Below, piece by piece: positions 48,147 to 59,833 of a DNA stretch of 64,000 bases (its first letter is position 1; every line of letters starts with the position of its first letter). Below the pieces are notes generated by a model. That model did not search any database and had not been told where the DNA came from. It saw only the letters and a program-made list of their open reading frames with translations. The DNA comes from Lomentospora prolificans. Lineage: Eukaryota > Ascomycota > Sordariomycetes > Microascales > Microascaceae. The stretch spans positions 2,046,001 to 2,110,000 of the forward strand of contig JARFXM010000004.1 of the NCBI GenBank assembly GCA_029532625.1, in the 5' to 3' direction. Made by a program: the position numbers and the translations under genes.

Positions 48147-48603
48147 TCAACAAGGTGGTTTTAGATTTTCGGTGGCTACCCGGAGAAGTCAGATAGGTTA
48201 TCCCCAAAATTACACTTGGGATTCATACCTTCAAGATGGAAGAGGACATTTGACTGGTAGTTCTTGAACATCTGCGCGACAAGCTCAACGTTCATATTCT
48301 GGATGTTGATTTCCTGAGCGAAAAATTAATGCTAGGCTCCAACTTAATGATATATCCTCAGGCCAAGTTACATACCTGGAGAGCCTTGTTCATAACTACG
48401 ATAGCTTCGTTTAGCTTCTCCTATCCTGGTGTCAGTACGAGCCGGAACGCGCGTTGATAATAGTGGGGTTAACCCACGACATTGGTGATGATGCGCGACA
48501 GCAGAAGGTTCTGCTGGTGTTCATGAGGGCTCTCCTGGATTTAATGTTAGTTCTTTTTCTTCAAACCAACGCCGATATTTTCTACGGGATATTAGCGCAC
48601 CAT
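48147..48603 (-). CDS. DAD4: DASH complex subunit Dad4
   Basis: Five exons on the minus strand: 48603-48601 (the ATG alone), 48534-48478, 48420-48376, 48313-48229 and 48175-48147, giving 72 residues, exactly the length of yeast Dad4. Introns are 66, 57, 62 and 53 bp with clear branch sites (for example ACTAAC before exon 2, CTGAC before exon 5). The protein begins MESPHEHQQN, continues SRIITNVEKLNEAI, EINIQNMNVELVAQMF and FHLEATENLKPP, matching the family throughout. Dad4 is one of ten subunits of the DASH/Dam1 ring that couples kinetochores to microtubule plus ends. It is so finely split that no long open frame marks it. It is divergent from IES6, 345 bp away. Confidence 0.93.
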
Positions 48604-48948
48604 GATGTCGTCCTCTTGGTATGGAGTGGCGGTCGTTTGGCTGACTTTCAACTTCCTTCCGGCCATCAATCAAGAGAGAATGAGTGGTTGATACCTCTGG
48701 TTGTCAAGCGGTCAAACACGGCAGAAACCCGGAAAGCATGGTTCAGTCGCCTATGATATTATTAAGGACCATCGCAAGTTCGAGACGAAGCCGCCACTCC
48801 TGTCTCTGCTCTCCTCCTTCAAGAGCCTTCAGCCCGTCAATTCCCACCACGCATGATTTAACCCCAACCTTTCCATACACGCTACACCATACGCCATCAG
48901 ATCTGTTGAAGGCTTAAGACAAAACAACTCTGATAATCCTGAACGAAA
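48604..48948. promoter_or_regulatory. Bidirectional promoter region between DAD4 and IES6
   Basis: 345 bp separate the two divergent start codons. No specific factor site is identified; the strand leading into IES6 is pyrimidine-rich. Confidence 0.5.
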
Positions 48949-49527
48949 ATGTCTTCCGGTCCAACAGAGGCGCAGATCGCGCACCAGAAGCTCATCGACG
49001 AGCTCGACATCCACTCCATCCACAAGACCTTCCGCAACCCCCGCTGGCGACCTAACCAGCGCCGAAATAAGAACATAAAGGCCATCCTCGGAGATGCTTC
49101 CAGGCGCGAGGCCTCCGCTCTGGCGACTCCACAGGAAAACAGCGGATCTGCGACTCCTGCCAACGACGACGGGCTTTCAACGAGCGGCACCTCGACGCCA
49201 GCAGCGGGAAGCAACGGGTCTGGCGGCTCGCAACCCAACCTCGCGCAAGCGTCTAGAAGCTTGTCGAAACTTGTGCTGGAGAAGTCGCTTCGTCCCAACG
49301 GCGCGGCGAATGCTCCTAGCGCGACGTATACCAATATCGAGTCGGCTCCGTCGTTGGCGTACCCAAAGAGATATTGTGACGTGACGGGTCTTCCGGCTCC
49401 TTACCTGGATCCGAAAACGAGGTTGAGATATCACGATAGGGAGGTGTTTAACATGATTCGGGGCTTCTCGCATGTGGTCGCTGAGCGATATCTTGAGGCT
49501 AGGGGTGCTCACACCGTCCTTAAATAA
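48949..49527 (+). CDS. IES6: INO80 complex subunit Ies6 (YL1 C-terminal domain protein)
   Basis: A single exon of 192 residues. The N-terminal signature HKTFRNPRWRPNQRRNKNIK is typical of Ies6 (human INO80C). A low-complexity Ser/Thr/Gly linker follows (about residues 50-105). The C-terminal YL1 domain (about 140-180) contains RYCDVTGLPAPYLDPKTRLR, then YHDREVFNMIRG. Ies6 binds Arp5 and both are needed for full nucleosome remodelling by INO80; here the partner gene ARP5 begins 1.76 kb away on the other strand. The start at 48949 is the first ATG and places the conserved block near residue 24. Confidence 0.94.
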   Translation: MSSGPTEAQIAHQKLIDELDIHSIHKTFRNPRWRPNQRRNKNIKAILGDASRREASALATPQENSGSATPANDDGLSTSGTSTPAAGSNGSGGSQPNLAQASRSLSKLVLEKSLRPNGAANAPSATYTNIESAPSLAYPKRYCDVTGLPAPYLDPKTRLRYHDREVFNMIRGFSHVVAERYLEARGAHTVLK

Positions 49528-51089
49528 GGATGAAGCACTATTCCTCGGAATTCATATTGGTATTCGCTCAAGTTTTTGGAGTTACAGTTTACGGCGTTGA
49601 ATTATTTGCTACTGATATGGCGTCTGGAGAATTCAGGTCATGGAAGCTACGGAACCGGGGAATGCCAGGATCCATCAAAAAGAGAGAACCTTGGCGAACT
49701 ATACTGCGATTTTTAATATACAGAATGGGCCTACTTTCCCTCAGAGGGAGATAGCCAGACTCAAGATAAGATATTCAATACGTGTGCGGCCAAACAAAAT
49801 CAAGCTCCAGCTATGCACCCTCCATCTTTCGATGCAGGATGGCAGCCGACGCTCCGGCTTAATCGTGACAGCATACTTTGCTCTCTGCCAAGAAAGTAAG
49901 TCGACAAGATACCGAAGATGTATTAGGGCACATCTCAGTTGCCAAATGCGTGAAGCATCCGGCCGTCGCGGCAGGTTCATTAGATAGATGAAGATAGAAG
50001 AATGAGAAACAACTAGTGTCTCCTTTCATATCGTCAGGTGCGCGTCGTTCCGTTGTACCGAGGTGGATTGCACATCCTGCCCACCACTTCATTTGATCCT
50101 TTGCTTAAAGTATTCGCATCTGCGTTGTTGGACAAAAAATGCTCAGGGTTACTTTAGAAATTCCTCGTGATCCGACCTACCGCAACTTTGCCTGATTTCT
50201 GTGCTCAAGGATATTCGTGCTGTGGAATAGGTGTCATCTTCAGCGGTGTTTTCCCTCGAGGAGCAAACGAGGTTTGGTGTGGGTGTTGTGTTGAGGGCTC
50301 CAGATTGATTCAGAAAATTCACACCAAAAAAATCTTCGAGCGGCCTCGGCCAAGCCCAGATTAACGGGCAACCAATGACGGGAACAGACACGGCGCTGCC
50401 AGCAACTGAAGCAGGCAACCTTGGAAGGGTTTCATTGCCCCCCACACTGGTGCATGCAGGGCAACCTGGATCATTCCAAGTAATTATTTACTTGTGTTCC
50501 CCCTATTAGTAGGCCTCGACAAAATACTAAGACAAGAGGCGTACCAGTAAGCTTGAGCTCTTGGATCCTTTGCCCCTGAGTTAGACGAGATGGTAATCGT
50601 GCGTATGTAATTCTGCTGGGCTGTCGACTCCAGGCTCACCAAATACTAGAGACCAAGAGCACGACTCGATTGATTCGCATTATTATCACGTCCACGCCCA
50701 TCGGGTCTTGTAAGGGGTACTATTACCAAAGAGAAAAAAACGAATTTTTTTTTCCAACCCTCAACCCCCAAGCCCTTCTGTCGCATCAGATCCATCTCCT
50801 GCCGAACCGAGTTTCGCGACATCCCATCCTAGATCTCTTGAAAAGTGGATAGCTTTCGAACACACATTTGTCTATCATCATACCACGTCAGCCCCGAAAG
50901 ACCACCTGGCCCCGTTTCCGCCCCGCGATTCCTCCAAATCTCAAGCTTCGCCAAAACGAGAAACCCGCGCCGACACCATTTCCGTTTATATCTTTTTTGT
51001 TCCATCAATTGCCGAAGCGTAACCCCACGCCGACCGACTTTTGCTCCGAGAGCCTCGTCTCAAAGTTCTATAGTCTCAAACGGCCCAAT
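49528..51089. other. Intergenic between IES6 and GOT1
   Basis: Tandem plus-strand genes. No gene I can support; the last 300 bp form the C/T-rich GOT1 leader. Confidence 0.4.
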
Positions 51090-51865
51090 ATGTCGTCGAT
51101 GTGGTTATCAGACTCTCAAAGTGCGTCCAACAAGCCGTCACGCAGACAATTCCGCCGTTCCCGCCCTACCCACGTGTCACATCGCATCCATCATGTCGCA
51201 GTTCACGGAAGGGTTGCCTGTAAACTTCACAAGGAAATGGTTGCTAACGAGTTCGTGCTATAGAGATCGGAGTCGCATTCTGCTCCGGTGGTGAGTTTTG
51301 CGCGTCGATGCGCCGGAGCTTCCGGCCCGCGGTGTTAGCTTGTGCGCAGAGCTTAGACTAACAGTTGCCATAGGAGGGCTCTTCCTGGTCGGAGGCGTGA
51401 TGCTCTTCTTTGATAGAGCCATGTGAGTAGTCTCTCCTATTCCGGTTCATCTGGAAATAGATGCTAATAGTTCCAATTACTCCAGGCTTGCTATGGGCAA
51501 TGTACGACCCCCTTCTCTCCATGACCATGATCCGCACCTTGCACCTCACTAACCGGTGCCGAATATAGATCCTCTTCCTCATTGGCCTGACGATTATGAT
51601 TGGCCCTCAAAAGACACTCCTTTTCTTTGCCCGCAAACAGAAAGCCAAGGGCACGGCGGCGTTCTTCGGCGGGCTCACCCTGATACTTATGCGCTGGACC
51701 CTTATAGGGTTCCTGGTGGAGCTATATGGTATCATGGTCCTCTTTGGCGACTTCCTCGGTACGATTGCCAGCTTCGCGCGGAATATCCCCGTCATCGGGC
51801 CTTACGTGGGTATGGCCGTTGATAGGACCGGCCTAGGAAGGAGGAACGCTGAGTTGCCTGTATAA
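51090..51865 (+). CDS. GOT1: Golgi transport protein Got1
   Basis: Five exons: 51090-51120, 51264-51290, 51374-51422, 51486-51501 (16 nt) and 51569-51865, giving 139 residues (yeast Got1 is 138). Introns are 143, 83, 63 and 67 bp. The protein has four membrane helices: about 12-30 (IGVAFCSGGGLFLVGGVML), 38-55, 72-89 and 91-110, with the family's GPQKTLLFFARKQKAKGT loop and the IPVIGPYVG segment near the end. Got1 acts at the ER-Golgi interface in vesicle transport and fusion. The N-terminus MSSMWLSDSQK matches family starts. It is convergent with the profilin gene. Confidence 0.93.
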
Positions 51866-52748
51866 AAGGCAGCTGGGCTGGTCTTGGATATTAGCGTGAC
51901 GACTCATTCATGTCTCCCAAAATTCAAGCGTAGCCGCCCCGCAAACAGTCAAACTGCGTGTCAGATTTATCCGCCGATGGCCTCGCGAGCAGCCATCAAT
52001 CACACGTTTCGACGAGGGACGACGTGAAACGGACGGATTGGGAGCTCTTGTTCTACTATCTGGGGTTTTACGGACAAGGCGTGTCGGTGTATACGCAAGT
52101 CGTTTCTAGCCTGTCCTTTTTTCTTCTTGTTTCCTTGATTATTTTGGCGTTTTTTGAAGAGGATGTTTGACTAGACATGCTTTTCATTGTACTATACCTG
52201 TACCGGCGATGTAGGAGTTGGTAGACCAGAGGGCGGCAATGATGATGGGGACGGGACTAGGCAATTTGGGAAGAATATGTTTGCTTAATAATATAGCCTA
52301 CAGAGATGGTTCATTCTTTTTCTACATCAGAGCCTATGTCAGCGCCAACATCAGGGCCATGGTCGTCAATGAGAAAAGATTGCGTATACAAGTTCAAGTT
52401 AGTAACAAAGGCCAGCATGTTCCCCTAAGACTCGCCCATTCGAGGTCTTCCCTCTCGGACGACCGACATCATCTGTTGCCTACTAGGCTATCATGGCTAA
52501 CACGAGACACGAAAGGCTCATTCAGGCCTCACCATCTAATCGGTATGGCCGAGTCCGCCAAAACTGGAAACGAGAACACAAAGGTTGACAGAAACAAGAC
52601 CGATATATCCGCCCCTGAGTCTCAATTTCCCTAGGACCTCTTACTGTTGCCGACTCCGCCATCCTCCATGACGGTATCCTTCCGTAAAATTCATATACCC
52701 CTGGCATCTACAGCCCCATCTAGCCCCAGCTCTCTCTCTTATTCCGGT
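51866..52748. other. Convergent 3' regions of GOT1 and profilin
   Basis: No supported gene. Short frames on the plus strand around 51958-52170 and 52218-52634 lack recognisable features. Confidence 0.4.
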
Positions 52749-53482
52749 TTAGTAACCAACACCGATGAGGTAGTCGGCGAGCTTCTCGACGACGTTAGCG
52801 GCATTTCCGGCCTGGTGGTCGGGGCCGTAGTGGCCGATGATGATGGCCTGCTTAGTCTTGACAACGACAACTCCGGACCTGCCCTAAGAGGCGAGAGCAT
52901 ACATTAGAACGGGATGATTTCACGACCATGGTATATGAAGACCTAGTGGGGGGTTCCTTACCTGTCGACCGTACAGACTCCTATCCTCAGCCTTGGTAGC
53001 TACGTATCGCTCACCGCCGACGTGGAAACCGTCGGAGAAGACAGTGGCATTGTCTCCACCGAGGACCTTGGAGAGGGCCTGACCCTCGCTGGCGCTGACC
53101 TACATTCTTAGAGTTAGAAAGTCCTTCCCGGGTGTAGTAAGGCCTCGGATGTTTGAGAAGCTCCGGTCAGTGAGTCGGGCTCATCGTGTGCTTTACCTGG
53201 AAACCAGTGGCAGTCGCCCAGGTGCTGGCACCGTCGCCAGCAATGATGGCAGCCTTATCAAGGTGACCGCTCTTGAGGAGGCTAAAGAGTTGGGAGAGGC
53301 TCCATGTTAGCTTCGATTACCTGCTGTCGTGTAGACCGGCGGCACAATGTAGCGGCGTTCCCTTACGTATCGTCAATATAAGCTATCACGATGGTTGCGT
53401 GCGTTAGCTATCGGCTGTCACCATGCAAGGTGGGGTTAAGTTAGCTGTGTCGGACTCTATAACACATACCTTGCCAGGACAT
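52749..53482 (-). CDS. Profilin
   Basis: Five exons on the minus strand: 53482-53470 (13 nt), 53382-53367 (16 nt), 53281-53197, 53099-52962 and 52883-52749, giving 128 residues. Introns are 87, 85, 97 and 78 bp. The product begins MSWQAYIDDTLL and has the aromatic N-terminal strand used to bind poly-proline, continues IIAGDGASTWATATGF and ends with NVVEKLADYLIGVGY, the C-terminal helix that also lines the poly-proline site. KTKQAIIIGHYG lies between. Profilin binds actin monomers and formins and feeds filament growth at hyphal tips and septa. Length, motif order and both termini match the family. Confidence 0.94.
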
Positions 53483-56400
53483 GATGGGCTGTGTGTTAAG
53501 GGATATAGGTTTACAAGGGAGACAGAGAAGAAAGTCGCGAATGAAAAGCCACAAGCTGTGTCTTGGGGGTTTCTTTCCCTGGAAAATCAAGAGAGTGACA
53601 AATTGGTCTTGAAATGGAAAAGGGAATAAAGTGAAGAGATGAATTAATTCCTTGGATGGTCCTGATGTTCTAAACGTTTCCCCGCCTTAGGGTGACCCGC
53701 AACGAAGGAGGGGCAATGGTTTTTTTTATGCGCAACTTGAACCACGCGCAACGGGAGAATAGCAGCCTCGACAGGAGGCCGGCCAGGGAAAACATGCGAG
53801 CGGAAGTAGTGCTTCAGCAGGCATGGACAACTGGAGACGTGGGACAGGATGTGACTGGTTTGAGGCAGCAGCTCCTACCTCGTAGAGGTAGTTAGCGCGA
53901 GTGAGGGGCAGAGTGGGGTATCTTGCTATTACGTCGTTAGTACCCGCCACAAGTCCTGTAGCAAGCGGATTCTCCTATAGGTCAAAGATCCACTACCTTC
54001 GACCTGTTAAAGGAGGACATATGGAATCAGAGGGAATGATACTTTGCATAACTCTGCTGCTGTCTTGCATTATGGCCCTGATCAGCAGCGGAGTCAATGT
54101 CGTGGACCGAGCAACAATATAGGGGGATAGCAGGCAAGATCTATCAGTATGCTGTGTAGCTACTAGCAAGCCTGTATTTGGGTTAGGTATCGTTCGCGCA
54201 TAGCCAGCGAGGGATCAACCTAAAGCATTGAAGCTGACGAGGCTATTGACTACTTCCCGCATGACAGCTCTGTCAAAGACCGTGCTACTGTTCGCATACT
54301 AACATTAGTACATCTACCGAGCTTCCTGCTCTAGCGTGCTGACTTAGCATCTATTCATCTTTTGTTTCTCCTAAATGATGGCTGTTAAGAAGGTAGAAGA
54401 AACTTTTTACCTATCGATACCTTGGTCGACGTTGAAGCCCGGCACCGGTAGTATTTATATCAAGCTATTGAAATATACTAAGGGGTTGTAATATCCTGAG
54501 GCTATCATAGCCATGTAGAAAGCGGCGTCATCGAACTCAAGTCCCTCGAGCCCGGCAACTAGTCGTGAGGCGGGGCTCTCAACTATAACTTTTCTGCTCT
54601 CTTGATGCGCCAGTCGCGCACGAATATCGGAGTTTCAACTGCAGTTGAAGGGTCTCCGCAAGGGCATCCGACGCTTTGGTGTTCACTTTGAAGGTGGACC
54701 AGGAGCTATTTCCATGAGCAAACATAATCTAAGGCCAGTGTTTAGATATTGGGTTCACTTGCACTGAGCACCATTTTTTCTATTCGCTTAATGCCATCTG
54801 CTTAGTGCTGTTCCGGTCCACTCGGCTAGTGAGCGAACTTGGATCTAGGCGTGCAAGTTAACTTGGAGTCGAGCTGCGTAAGTGTACATCTTCTCTCAGA
54901 GACTTGAGTTGGGACTTGGGCCACATCGTCGTGGTTCATGATTTTGTGGAGCCTGAAAACACTCAGGAACCGGGAGAAGTGGGACAAGTACGGCTGTGTT
55001 GTGTGCGTATCTTCGGTTGGTGGCTTATTGATGATCGTTCTTTTTGAACAGCCAGCTTTGCGGAATTTGGAAGCCTGATACAGGCCTTGGCCAAACACAT
55101 GAGGTGGCGGAAGCAAACACGCGACATCTCGCTTGTAGACCGTTCCAGGTCTTTTCTTTAAGGTTAACAGTAGCACAAGGTTCCGTTATCTCGTCCTCCC
55201 GCCCTTATCTTTCATCGATGCCGCCCTTCTCTGATATGGCTTCACTTACATGAGCTACGTGTTAAGAGGAAACCTCCAACCCGGTGCAATCTGCGCCACT
55301 GCTGTATTTCAAGGGGCGGTAATATGACATCCGCTACCGCGGTGCATATAGAATACGCCGACGATGGGGTAGAAAGCGGGAAATCGTACCTACACGAGAG
55401 AGTGTCGTCTGGAGATCGCTGAGGTATACCTGGGCATCAACAAACATCTAACACCGGGCTTTTCCATAACACCAACTTCTTCTCGACCTTCGCCATGCAT
55501 TGTGCTTCGGCTTAAGCGAAGGTGTGACAAGCCTTCGTGCTTCTGGAGTTTTGCCTGCCCGGTAGGTCCGTTGGGATGTTCCACGTGCTGCCCATCCCGC
55601 TAAGATACCGGACACCGCCTGGTACCGCTTCACGAGGTGATTATCCGGGAGGGTAGACCATCTGACAACGCGAGGACGGAGGGAGGACTCAGGATGAGAA
55701 CGATCGACGAGAAAGACGTGCTGCTTTCACCGCTACTTTTCCAGCGATTGGTATGCTGATCGCAGAGAATCCGGATATCAGAGGAATGCCTGGCTGGTAC
55801 ACCGCGCTGCCCGAACCTTTCCTTTCTTCCAGATGATCCAAGAAGGCCTCAGGATTGACGATCAACACTCAGCGCCAAACTTGATTTTGTGGGGATTGTT
55901 CAGACGACTAATTTCGCACCATCCTCCATTTATAACCGCTAACGTGGCAGTCAGAAGATATTAGAGCGAACCACGGAAGTTGTTATCGTGGCTCTCGTTA
56001 CTTCGCTAGATCCATACCCACATGAGTATTTGGGCCGGTAATTTGTCTCATCTCTTCGAACGGTGATGAGCTCGATTTTTCTGGTCCTTCATCTCTAGCG
56101 GAAAGCCTTCATCCCGACACGAAAGGGTTATCACAGACTTAGGCGGATAAATTCTTCGGGAACGCTCCCTTACACGGGTTTGCAGGGAAGAACCTGGGAG
56201 CCCGTTTGCGAATCGAAAGTAGATAAAGAACTGCACAATATTTGAAAGTATACAGGTATAGGGAATGCTTAGCGGGGCCCGGGGCTCGAGTAAAGAGACC
56301 ATGCGAACGATTTGCAATTCTGAGACGTGGTGCTTCTACTCCTGTTCGCTAGGTCTTAAGGAAGTCATGATGAAACACAAAAGCCCTGACGCACGACACC

Positions 56401-59400
56401 ACCTTTGAGGCCGCCGGCACACACATAACAGACAGTCAATGAGGAGCCCCAAGGCCGTTTCTTCCACCCTCAGGAGTAGATCATCTCTCGACGGAGAGGA
56501 GAACTCAGCTGACTGTTTTTCGCCTCACGCATCGAAGGCTACAAAATCATCCGAACTATGCCTTGTCACGCTCCCATGGTACGAAGGCTATAGTTTTATC
56601 GGCCGGCCATCGGCTTGGTGTAAAATTCACTGACTGGCCTAGTATTTTCGGGGAAAAAACGGACGAAGGGTTAAAGGTGAATTGTGGATGGAAATCGTTC
56701 TGCTCTGCTTCTAGAAGCGCCACCCTCCCGTGCATGCTCACCCACACCAACGCCGAGGCTGGCTGCCAAGGAGGCAATGTGGCTCATCGGTCTTCTTTGA
56801 TCTATCAGTGTTTCTAGGACCCTGAATGGTTCGGATTTGGGGCATTGGTAATTTTATTTCGTAGAGAAAGAAACACCATACAGACAGAATTGTAATGCAA
56901 TTTTCGATATTTATTATATTGAGCCTAAATTAATTGATGTCGGGTGCAAGGGCAAAAAGAGGGTTCGGCCGGTAGTGGACAGCTGGTACAGAACAATTGA
57001 AGGTGTGCTGTCGAACCAGGAAATGCATTCCGACTCACATCGACTTGATATCGCTTGTGTGTCTGCTTCCCGCCGATATATTAGGCATCCCTCTCACTGT
57101 TAAGAGATAGGGTTCGACTGCATACATCCATGCTGAAGTGCAGTGGGTTGGTGTGCATGTGTGGCCCAATGTAGACGAGATATTTTTAATGTTGCTTTTG
57201 CGATTTAGCAGTGATGTGGTGATGCAAGTAGTGAAAGTTAGCATATGCAGGAACGGAAAGGGGTCAAGAGGCAGGGTGCTGTGGTGTAAGCTAGTGGCGT
57301 TACAAGACATCCTTCCTAAACTCGACGGACCTTGGCCGCTCGGTTCGTGTGCTGGTGCGATCTAGGGTAGAACTCGAGAAAGCAAGAAGCAGCAGCAGCG
57401 AAGGTCGAATTACGCCCACTATGTGAAGGTCAAATATTTTGGACCCTTCCAGGGCTGGCTCTAACAGCGAACGGGAAGCTCATGCGGTGACTATGTTGTC
57501 ATTAACCGTTCCCAACGTCAATCACTAAAAGATTCATGGATCAATCCATCTATTGGATGACTTTTCAGCCCGCACGGCCAGACTACTGAACGGGCAAGGA
57601 TTCGCTGATGTTCCTGGGGCCTGTTCAACTCTCAGAAGGCCGACACAGGGCGAGCAACTCACTGAGGGACGAGGCTCTGATTTGCGACTCTGTGTCTTAA
57701 TTTCTCCGGGCGCAGCTAACATTCATAGATCAAATCACTAACCCATGAGACCTGGGTCGAACCGCCTTATTTTGATAAAGCCAGCAGGCGGAGACCAACC
57801 GCTTTATTCGTCACTGTTCGACTGCTGAGCAGAATAGCTAATTGGATCTCGCCAATGTCCTTTGGCGCAGATTCTCATCTTGTAGGTACATGAACGGCGA
57901 GCTCATTTTATTCCATTCCCTCCAATGTCAACGATCCCCAATCAGACACTACCGACTCGTGCAGTTGCAGTTACGCAGGGCCCCGGCCGGGGCAGGGACA
58001 TCAGCCTCTGTCACAGGGTCTTTCAAGAGGAGTGGCGTCTTATTGGGGGTCTGTAGTATGATATTTCCTCAATTTCGTGATGATAGGACTTTTGCTGTCA
58101 GCAAGAGGAACTACACATCGCTTGACGCATCAATCAAATGTGGCATCCTTCCGTTCTGGACTAAATCTCCCCCGACGAATAAACACACCCAGCGATTCCA
58201 ACTCCGTGTACATCCGATACTTGTAGATATCTCGACGACCAGTTCTTCCCGCAAGTGGCAGGTCCTCTCCCGGTCTGGCCGTCATTCGGTACCGTCAGAA
58301 GCCTTGTGTCATCATTTGAGGCTATTTCTCTCTCGGCTCCACGCTGACCTCATAAAGGCAAAGCCCGCGACGGCTTTCCTCGTGCCAAGTCCCCCAAGGC
58401 TCCTGCAAATCATGCCCTTGTCGACGCCGCTTGTACAGGCACTACAAGTACTGACATTGTTAGTCAAAAGAGTGCAGGTACAAGAGGAAATTCTCATGGT
58501 CTATATTGTGGTGGTTCCGCCCCTCTCTCCCTGATCCCGTAGATCCTGATACAAGCACACGAAACCCCTAGATCTTGCCCTTGGCCCGATTAGGGAAAGG
58601 ACGGCAAGCTTCCTGTGAGGACGTTGCGGCGACAGGTGCAGCCAATACAATACGGTAGTCGCGTGGTCTGCCGTGGAGGTGCCCACACCCCTGGTGGCGA
58701 TCAATCCCAAAATATCCGCTTCATTAATCTCAAACAGGGCGGCCAGTGTATTCGTCGAATTAAACTTGACCACCCCGTTTTGCTGCTCGCCCGCTTCCTT
58801 CGCAGGTACTTCACATGCACGTCGCGCCAGCCAGAGCGACAATTCCAACGATGTTACTGGCGTGTGCAGGCACCCGTTCTTCGCACCATTGCGCCAATGG
58901 TTGATGTGTGTTTTTTGAATAAGGCGTGCGGCTATATTCCTTAATGGCGGTTGTATGCAGCGGCTGCCCCTTCTTTCACGATCCAAGGTCAAGGGGGGAG
59001 GGATCAGGACGTCGCGGACGAGGATAAGGGTGAGGGATGGGGATGTGTCCGTAGGCGAGCGAGGGCAGGATCGAAGCTCATCCGAAGACTATCTGTGCCG
59101 GAATATCATCATGCTACAATGTTGGCCATCCCCGATCCCCGAAACATGTCAAGAGAAAGTGTGAAGGCTATTCTCAAATCCTCCCATTTCTCCATCCCGA
59201 TGCGTGGGTAATATAACCATATCTCACTCATTCCCAAGGAAAACTCGAGGATAAGAGAAGGGAAAAGGCGAAGAAACAGACATATACAATAAACCTGTAC
59301 GAGAGCCCATCCTCCACATAAGTAAAGAGACCATCGTCTCACCTTTTTGCACTTCACCATCTCCACTCTTTTTTTCGTTGCCAGCTCGCGTTGAGGAACC

Positions 59401-59833
59401 AGCCAGCTCATCTCTCACCCATACTCTCTCTAGCCCACTCACACACACTCTCGCTCTCCTCCTCTAGTTCTCCCATCCACTACTAGTCTAATTTCTTGCC
59501 TTCATTTTGTTTTGGGATCCTTCAACCTCCATCGCTTCCTGGTGTATACGATACCAATCTCCTTCATTTACAGTCCTGGTTCCAGCCTCCATTTAACAGT
59601 CTGCACCTTTTCCTTTTGATTACAGCGTATGTTTGTATAAATTCGCTACCACGATCACGCTTTCCCACCAATCAATCCGAAAAGTACTTGCTCATTTCTC
59701 CATGTTGCAGTCGAATTAGGACTCAGATCCTCCTTGTCGATTTCCCCCTCTTTCAATATCCGCCAGCCGAACGATTGAAATCCCTCCACCCCTTGCATGT
59801 TGCATTGGGGGTCGAGGATACTACGCCGTCACG
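53483..59833. other. Gene-poor stretch of 6.35 kb
   Basis: No gene can be supported. It holds the profilin upstream region, many short open frames on both strands with no family I can name, and at the right end a CT-rich leader for the gene at 59834. Weakly protein-like frames lie at 54455-54634 (minus), 55666-55836 (plus) and 58501-58992 (minus), none extendable into a recognisable gene. Possibilities are decayed gene copies, lineage-specific genes or plain spacer. Confidence 0.35.

Noticed and set aside
54826..55176. 116-codon minus-strand frame
   Set aside because: It opens with GTG, has no family match and sits among many similar open frames.
57842..58534. 230-codon open frame on the plus strand (first ATG at 57890)
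   Set aside because: It has no recognisable motif and overlaps an equally open minus-strand frame; its only start near 57842 is TTG. Length alone is weak evidence in GC-balanced DNA.
58501..58992. 163-codon open frame on the minus strand
   Set aside because: It opens with TTG rather than ATG and has no family signature; part reads as protein-like but there is no flanking gene structure.
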